64,000 nucleotides of DNA from Sulfurospirillum multivorans DSM 12446. GTDB lineage: Bacteria > Campylobacterota > Campylobacteria > Campylobacterales > Sulfurospirillaceae. Shown piece after piece: positions 59,390-64,000 of the stretch; within the stretch, counting starts at the first letter, position 1, and the number at the start of each line of letters is the position of its first letter. Under the pieces are notes generated by a model. The model was not told where the DNA came from, searched no databases, and saw only the letters and a program-made list of their open reading frames with translations. The stretch is taken from assembly GCF_000568815.1 (NCBI RefSeq), contig NZ_CP007201.1, positions 1,745,654-1,809,653 of the forward strand, written 5' to 3'. The translations under genes were made by a program, and so were the position numbers.

Positions 59390-59989
59390 ATGAGTGATCA
59401 CATTAGAGAATTTTACACGAATCCGATGGATGTTGTACAGTTTTTAGACAATGACAAAGCAGAGAAATTAATGCTTTACGTATTATCAAAGGCGTATATG
59501 TTTCACGCAGATAGTGGTATGAGTCCAGTTGTAAAAGCAGAGAAGCATGAAATGTATTTACTTGATTATTACTTTTTGGTGCAAGCGTTGTGCGAGCATG
59601 TTTTTGGTTTATTTGAAAAGAGTGACCCGAAGATTGCTTTAGCGATGAAGGAGCGAATTATTTTGGATTTTGGAAAAGATGGCGAGTACAAAGCTAAACA
59701 ATTATTGGTTGATTTACTTGACTACAAAGGAGTGGTTTATAGCAATTCAGATAAGCGGTGGCTTTATACTTTGAAGAGGTACAAGGGTGCTTTTAATGAG
59801 AAGCGATTTGTGATTTCGGGTGTCATCATTGATGGCAATTTTATCAAGAACAGTTTGGATGAAGCAATGAAGCTCAGGTTAGAAAAATTTGGTGATTGTC
59901 GTCAATTTGTTTTAGAAGAAGTTGGAAGAAAAGCTTTGCAATTTCAACAGACCGTACCTGATAGTCGTTCTGTATTTTCGTTTTGTTAG
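59390..59989 (+). CDS. Hypothetical protein (199 aa)
   Basis: Soluble, not recognised. AGGAGAAAATTT precedes the ATG. Last gene of the packed run; a 158-base AT-rich gap follows. Confidence 0.5.
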   Translation: MSDHIREFYTNPMDVVQFLDNDKAEKLMLYVLSKAYMFHADSGMSPVVKAEKHEMYLLDYYFLVQALCEHVFGLFEKSDPKIALAMKERIILDFGKDGEYKAKQLLVDLLDYKGVVYSNSDKRWLYTLKRYKGAFNEKRFVISGVIIDGNFIKNSLDEAMKLRLEKFGDCRQFVLEEVGRKALQFQQTVPDSRSVFSFC

Positions 59990-59998
59990 AGAGTCGTT

Positions 59999-60115
59999 GA
60001 GCGCCTATATATTATATATTATTATTTAATATCTTATTAGTATATTATAGAAATTAACGGGCAAGTCGTTTTCCCATTATATTATATATTATAGACTAAT
60101 AAAATATACGCGCTC
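59999..60115. repeat. AT-rich segment between inverted GAGCGC repeats
   Basis: GAGCGC (59999-60004) and GCGCTC (60110-60115) bracket about 105 bases that are nearly all A and T with overlapping TATTATATATTA repeats. AGTCGTT occurs at 59963, 59993 and 60064. It could be an unwinding element, a promoter region or a recombination site. Confidence 0.5.
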
Positions 60116-60147
60116 TATCTAATCAAAAAAATCAAAAGGTAGAGTAT

Positions 60148-61866
60148 ATGTCATTTACAGCTTTTTTATTCACTGTCATCATCATTTTGGTACTTGGCTT
60201 TTCGCTCAACAGTATCCTAAATTCAAGAACATTTAGGATATGGCTCATAACTCAAAGAGACCATTTACATCAAAAAGAGATAGAAAAAGAGATGCAAAAA
60301 TCACGCCAAAGGAGCATTGAGGAAATAAAAAATCCTGATCGCGTGATGGAAGTTATTATGAAAATTAAACGTGGTGAAGAGGTTAAAATTCCACTTGCTG
60401 CGTTTGATTACATCTATCGCAATATGAAAAATTTCTCTATTGTTGATAAAGATGGTCGAATATCTATAATCAATCAAGAAGACTATTTTAGATTTAAAAA
60501 AGGAGCTTTGGCGCTTCTTGAGAAAGACAAATCTGAGAAGATCGATGTAAAACAAATTCTGTCTGATATTGAACGTAGAGTTGCTGAAAATCCTATTGAA
60601 GTCACCAAACATGATGATGGCACTGTTGTTAAAGTTGATCATGTTTCACGCACAGCTGAAATAACAAAACCCAATGGTGAAATGATTTTGATTGATCACA
60701 AAACAGATACGATGGTAAGCCAAAATTTAATAGAACAGCCTGATCAAAAAAGCAATAAAAAAGAGATAGTTTTAAAAGATGCGCAGATTAAAAAGACCAA
60801 CGAAGAGAACATGTTACTTAGAGGGAAAATTCAAAAACTTCGACATAGAAATGAGGGAAATATTAGGACAAATGTTGGAAATGTAAAAAATTATGAGAAT
60901 AATGCCGATATGGACGAACTTATAAACAGTAATGAAGATGAAAATCTATTATTAAATTATAAAAACGAACATTTGGAAGAGACAAAAAACGTGCAATTAG
61001 AAAGCAATTTTATTGAAAAAGATGAAACAGTATTGACGGAATTGGGAATTAGAAAAAGAATCAATTTTAAAGCCATTGATACACATGTTCAGAGAGAAAA
61101 CACGAAAATTGAACTGGACTCAGATACGACTATTGGTTCTGACTCAACATCTGATAATGCTCTTCTTGATTTTCAATCACTTGAACCGTTTTTATCAAGT
61201 GCGATAACTTTTAAAAATATTTTTGATTTTACGAAGAATCTGATTTTATGTGATCTAAGCACCAATGACTTAAGACGTATTAATGACGTACTTAAAACGT
61301 ACATTGTTGACTCAAAGTCTTTTGAATGCAGTACTAACGCTGATAGAACACATAATGAACGTTTGAACAATACCCAATTGGAAATTAATCATCATACAAC
61401 GTTATCAGGAACGTCGAAATATCGTATTGGAGTAGTGTATGATGAAAAATCTTCATGTTTTTTAGTAAATATCAACTGGCTTTTTTTAAAACTCTCTGCT
61501 CTGCTTCAGAGTGAATCCATAAGAGCCTTACTTAATGCCTTTTATTCGGATCAAAAAAAATCATTTGTGAACAATGAAACTTTAACTTGCATGTTAGCCC
61601 ACATAAATACAAAGAGCTCTTTGTCTATAGGGTCAAAGATATTTATGCAAGAAAAAAATGAAAAAACAACTATAAATTTTCGTACAGTAAAAATTAAAGT
61701 CGAACAGGAGGTTTATCAAGGTCAGTATTTGTATCTATTTACGGCAAGTAATTTTTGTAAATCTCTTGTTCAAGAATATGAGGCAAAAATGGAAAATACA
61801 GATTTTGAGATAGATAATGACTTAAGCCAAAAAGGAGAAAAAATTACTTTATTTACACTCTTATAG
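60148..61866 (+). CDS. Membrane-anchored protein of unknown function (572 aa)
   Basis: An N-terminal membrane segment (FLFTVIIILVLGFSLNSIL) and long, charged, low-complexity stretches at residues 190-360, then a folded C-terminal domain (SKYRIGVVYDEKSSCFLVN). AAAAGGTAGAGTAT precedes the ATG. It lies directly upstream of the integrase. A transfer role is possible but unsupported. Confidence 0.5.
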   Translation: MSFTAFLFTVIIILVLGFSLNSILNSRTFRIWLITQRDHLHQKEIEKEMQKSRQRSIEEIKNPDRVMEVIMKIKRGEEVKIPLAAFDYIYRNMKNFSIVDKDGRISIINQEDYFRFKKGALALLEKDKSEKIDVKQILSDIERRVAENPIEVTKHDDGTVVKVDHVSRTAEITKPNGEMILIDHKTDTMVSQNLIEQPDQKSNKKEIVLKDAQIKKTNEENMLLRGKIQKLRHRNEGNIRTNVGNVKNYENNADMDELINSNEDENLLLNYKNEHLEETKNVQLESNFIEKDETVLTELGIRKRINFKAIDTHVQRENTKIELDSDTTIGSDSTSDNALLDFQSLEPFLSSAITFKNIFDFTKNLILCDLSTNDLRRINDVLKTYIVDSKSFECSTNADRTHNERLNNTQLEINHHTTLSGTSKYRIGVVYDEKSSCFLVNINWLFLKLSALLQSESIRALLNAFYSDQKKSFVNNETLTCMLAHINTKSSLSIGSKIFMQEKNEKTTINFRTVKIKVEQEVYQGQYLYLFTASNFCKSLVQEYEAKMENTDFEIDNDLSQKGEKITLFTLL

Positions 61867-61883
61867 CAATATAGGAGTGTTTG

Positions 61884-62942
61884 ATGCATTTATTCTCGTT
61901 TTGTAAATCATACATCGTAAAGAAATTTGATACACATGTAAACGCTTATGCAGAGAAGAATATTAAGGATGAATGCAGAGTCTCTTTAAAGGGGGCTATT
62001 GATTATAATATTCTAAAAAGCGTCATCGTATATTACCAAGCTAACCAGTTTCACTCAATTGGAAACTATATGGTTCTTATAAACTTTTGCATCTATGCGA
62101 TGAATTGCAACTATCCTTATTCGCAAAATAGCTTTGATCATGAATTCGTCGTTGATTTCATTTGGATCGAAACATCAAATAAAAAGGACACGACAAAAGT
62201 CTTCTACTCTGGGCTTATTTCAACATTTGTAAATACCTATAATTTGATAATTCATAATGACAATAGAAGCCTTGGAATTTCTATGAGTAAAGCATATTAT
62301 AGTTCTTATTATTCATACAACCAAAGACTTACCGATGAAGAGCTGTATCGAATATTTCTTACTTTGCCATCAAAAGATGATAATTTTATTGTCATGTTCA
62401 ATGTATTGCTGAGAACTGGTATTCGCGTTAGTGAAATGCTAAGCATTAGGAAAAAAGACATCTACAATGAAAATGGGCTTTTTTTCTTCAAAATAAAAGG
62501 CAAAGGGCTAAAGTATAGAATGGTTGCAATGCCTCAAAATAATTTCCGACCTTTTTACATGTCAAAAATTAGATCACTAAATAATGACGAATATATCTTT
62601 CAGACGAAGAAAAATACACGAATCACCCGACAATTTGTTTATAGAGGAATAAAAAAGTTTTTTTTACAGCTTGGAATCTCAAAAGAGCAAAATGGACCGC
62701 ATGTACTACGACATACCTTTGCAAGCAAATTGTACGAGAAACACCAAGATATTATTTTAGTTCAGGAATGCCTAGGTCATACGAATATTGAAATAACAAG
62801 AAAATATATCCATTTGCACATTTCAAATTTGAAAAAAATTGCAGATCTGTACGATGATTTTTGTAGTGATACTCTAAGTGTTATGTTTATGTTTTCAATC
62901 ACAAATGTGATCCGAGGGATCATTTTTTCGATTTTTATCTAA
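61884..62942 (+). CDS. XerH-like tyrosine integrase
   Basis: 352 residues with intact catalytic residues: Arg in RTGIRVSEM, Lys region KGKGLKYR, HVLRHTF, GH in LGHTNIEI and Tyr in RKYIHL. It is typical of the XerH-type recombinases of Campylobacterota and the likely integrase of the element. I start at 61884 after TAGGAGTGTTTG. The C-terminal 20 residues are hydrophobic and overlap a terminator, so the original stop may have been lost. Confidence 0.9.
   Translation: MHLFSFCKSYIVKKFDTHVNAYAEKNIKDECRVSLKGAIDYNILKSVIVYYQANQFHSIGNYMVLINFCIYAMNCNYPYSQNSFDHEFVVDFIWIETSNKKDTTKVFYSGLISTFVNTYNLIIHNDNRSLGISMSKAYYSSYYSYNQRLTDEELYRIFLTLPSKDDNFIVMFNVLLRTGIRVSEMLSIRKKDIYNENGLFFFKIKGKGLKYRMVAMPQNNFRPFYMSKIRSLNNDEYIFQTKKNTRITRQFVYRGIKKFFLQLGISKEQNGPHVLRHTFASKLYEKHQDIILVQECLGHTNIEITRKYIHLHISNLKKIADLYDDFCSDTLSVMFMFSITNVIRGIIFSIFI
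62908..62928 (+). terminator. Rho-independent terminator inside integrase end
   Basis: TGATCC and GGATCA with a three-base loop, followed by TTTTTT. It lies within the last 12 codons of the integrase frame. Confidence 0.65.
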
Positions 62943-63034
62943 AATATGAGAATATGAGAATTTCACACTTTAAGTTAGTATTTATTTTTATGAATGTAGA
63001 ATAACGAAGCTGTTCTTAAAATTTTCAAGAAAGG

Positions 63035-63084
63035 CAGTCTACACAAGAAGCTACTCGCCAAAGTTTTCTTTCTTGTGGAGACTG
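63035..63084. repeat. Imperfect 15-base inverted repeat
   Basis: CAGTCTaCACAAGAA (63035-63049) pairs with TTCTTGTGgAGACTG (63070-63084), one mismatch, 20-base loop, and no T-run. It lies 90 bases past the integrase, so it may belong to the attachment region. The rest of 62943-63452 shows only AT-rich DNA. Confidence 0.55.
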
Positions 63085-63406
63085 AAACAATTTCTATGAC
63101 ATTATATATACTTCAACATTCTTCTTTTATTAAAAATATTAACTATTTTATTTTATTAATCAAAATTTTATGTAAAACAATTATGTTAAATTTGCATATT
63201 TCAAAACCACTGCTCTCAAACTCCCTATTTAAGGGCTTTTTGCAAATTACAAATTTAAAAAAAGTATACATTTCTGTAATTTTCAAAGTTAATACAGAGA
63301 AGTATAATTGATAATTTTACATTACGTTCGTAGCATGAAAATAGCCTATTTAAGTAGGTTCACTTATGTATCTTAAATAAAATTTGGGAGAAGTTACGAA
63401 GTGGAT

Positions 63407-63442
63407 GCAAGAAGCTATCAATATTCATGTATAGCTTCTTGC
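63407..63442. terminator. Hairpin terminator next to rubrerythrin
   Basis: Perfect 12-base stem GCAAGAAGCTAT / ATAGCTTCTTGC with a 12-base loop. CTTTTG follows on the plus strand. It lies just past the rubrerythrin stop and could stop transcription from either side. Confidence 0.65.
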
Positions 63443-63452
63443 CTTTTGAAGA

Positions 63453-64000
63453 TTAGATACCTAAATCTTGGCGTTTGAAATACTCTTGTCCGACTTTACA
63501 CAAAGGGCACGCTTTGGGTGCTTTTTTGCCTCTGTGAATATGTCCGCACACTTCACAGACCCAAATCTCTTCTTCGGCATCTTCAAAGAAACCATCTTCT
63601 CTCATCGCATCTTGAAGGGCTTTGTATTCGCGCTCGTGTTCAACTTCTACTTTACCGATGGCATTAAAAAGACGCGCAAGCTCTTTGTGTCCCTCTTCCT
63701 CAGCAATTTTTGCAAAATTGGGGTACATCGTTTCATGCTCATAATGCTCACCTGCCATTGCACTATCAAGGTTTTTAAGTGTTATCTCTGTCTCTGCGCC
63801 ATCTACAAGTTTATGGTAGGCTTTAAACTCAGCTCTTGCGTGCCATTTTTCATTTTCAGCGGCTTCTCTAAAGTGACGAGAGATTGCATGCCAGCCCTCT
63901 TCCAAGGCAATGTCTGCAAATAGGTCATATTTATTACGCGCTTGAGATTCTCCCGCAAATGCTTTCATCAGATTGACCGCTGTAAGATCTTCGGTGATAC
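63453..64000 (-). CDS. rbr: Rubrerythrin (5' end beyond window)
   Basis: The ferritin-like domain has the di-iron ligands in FAGESQAR, EEGWHAISRHFREAAENEKWH and EHETMYPNFAKIAEEEGH; the C-terminal rubredoxin domain has CEVCGHIH and CPLCKVG. It reduces hydrogen peroxide in microaerophiles and anaerobes. The frame is open past the inner ATG at 63968 into ITEDLTAVNL, so the real start lies outside the window. It is presumably chromosomal and marks the right flank. Confidence 0.93.
   Translation of the reverse strand, partial: ITEDLTAVNLMKAFAGESQARNKYDLFADIALEEGWHAISRHFREAAENEKWHARAEFKAYHKLVDGAETEITLKNLDSAMAGEHYEHETMYPNFAKIAEEEGHKELARLFNAIGKVEVEHEREYKALQDAMREDGFFEDAEEEIWVCEVCGHIHRGKKAPKACPLCKVGQEYFKRQDLGI

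Noticed and set aside
63035-63084. Rho-independent terminator
   Set aside because: The stem is long but no T-run follows on either strand.
63075-63311. 78-residue plus-strand frame
   Set aside because: The region is AT-rich and the frame starts inside the inverted repeat without a ribosome site.
1-64000. CRISPR array, rRNA or tRNA genes
   Set aside because: No regularly spaced direct repeats and no rRNA or complete tRNA sequence were seen on either strand.

Overview
The window looks like part of a large integrated mobile element in a member of the Campylobacterota, most likely a Sulfurospirillum-type genome. The pointers are low GC, XerH-like tyrosine recombinases, a poly-G phase-variation tract, a four-CxxCH cytochrome and, at the right edge, a chromosomal rubrerythrin gene next to an intact integrase. 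No conjugation or virion genes are visible, so it could be an integrative element, a phage-plasmid or an integrated plasmid.

Layout. (1) 1-22.2 kb, almost all minus strand: DNA metabolism. It holds a methyltransferase (partial), a DUF2958 protein, an SNF2-type helicase, a polyvalent-like protein, an HD hydrolase, a CHC2/Toprim primase, SSB, a RecB/Cas4-like exonuclease, a DUF1351 protein and a Bet/RecT annealing protein. An intact group II intron (8452-11140) splits a host gene. Most transcription groups here begin with a related structured leader just before the Shine-Dalgarno sequence. (2) 22.2-27.6 kb: a 1-kb structured intergenic region, then a plus-strand block with a C5-cytosine methyltransferase, a truncated second methyltransferase and small membrane proteins. 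(3) 27.6-33.5 kb: about 17 small minus-strand genes, mostly secreted or membrane, many separated by a short repeat containing TTACTGA. (4) 33.5-39.8 kb: a module between two directly repeated dif-like sites, holding a catalytically degenerate Xer-like protein, a PD-(D/E)XK nuclease, an ASCH protein, a GIY-YIG nuclease and a PAPS-reductase-like protein. (5) 39.9-40.1 kb: a 24-residue hydrophobic peptide gene resembling a type I toxin. (6) 40.1-48.7 kb: a cargo region with a TonB-dependent receptor, TonB, an EAL protein, a cytochrome b fusion and a Tat-exported protein. (7) 49.1-62.9 kb: an RHH regulator, then a long plus-strand operon (Nudix, nuclease fusion, SNF2 helicase, phase-variable methyltransferase, YopX, uracil-DNA glycosylase, cytochrome c, ASCH, WGR) and the integrase. 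(8) 63-64 kb: flank with rubrerythrin.

How it may work together: primase, SSB, annealing protein, exonuclease and helicases form a self-contained replication/recombination set. Six proteins carry a Q-x-x-[L/I]-F motif like the sliding-clamp binding pentapeptide, suggesting several are tethered to the host clamp. Several methyltransferases, one phase-variable, would alter DNA modification. The strongest candidates for undescribed biology are the leader-RNA family, the dif-flanked module, the paired core-sharing structured elements at 22.95 and 48.9 kb, and the TTACTGA gene array. Functions are inferred from motifs read by eye; no searches or folding programs were run.
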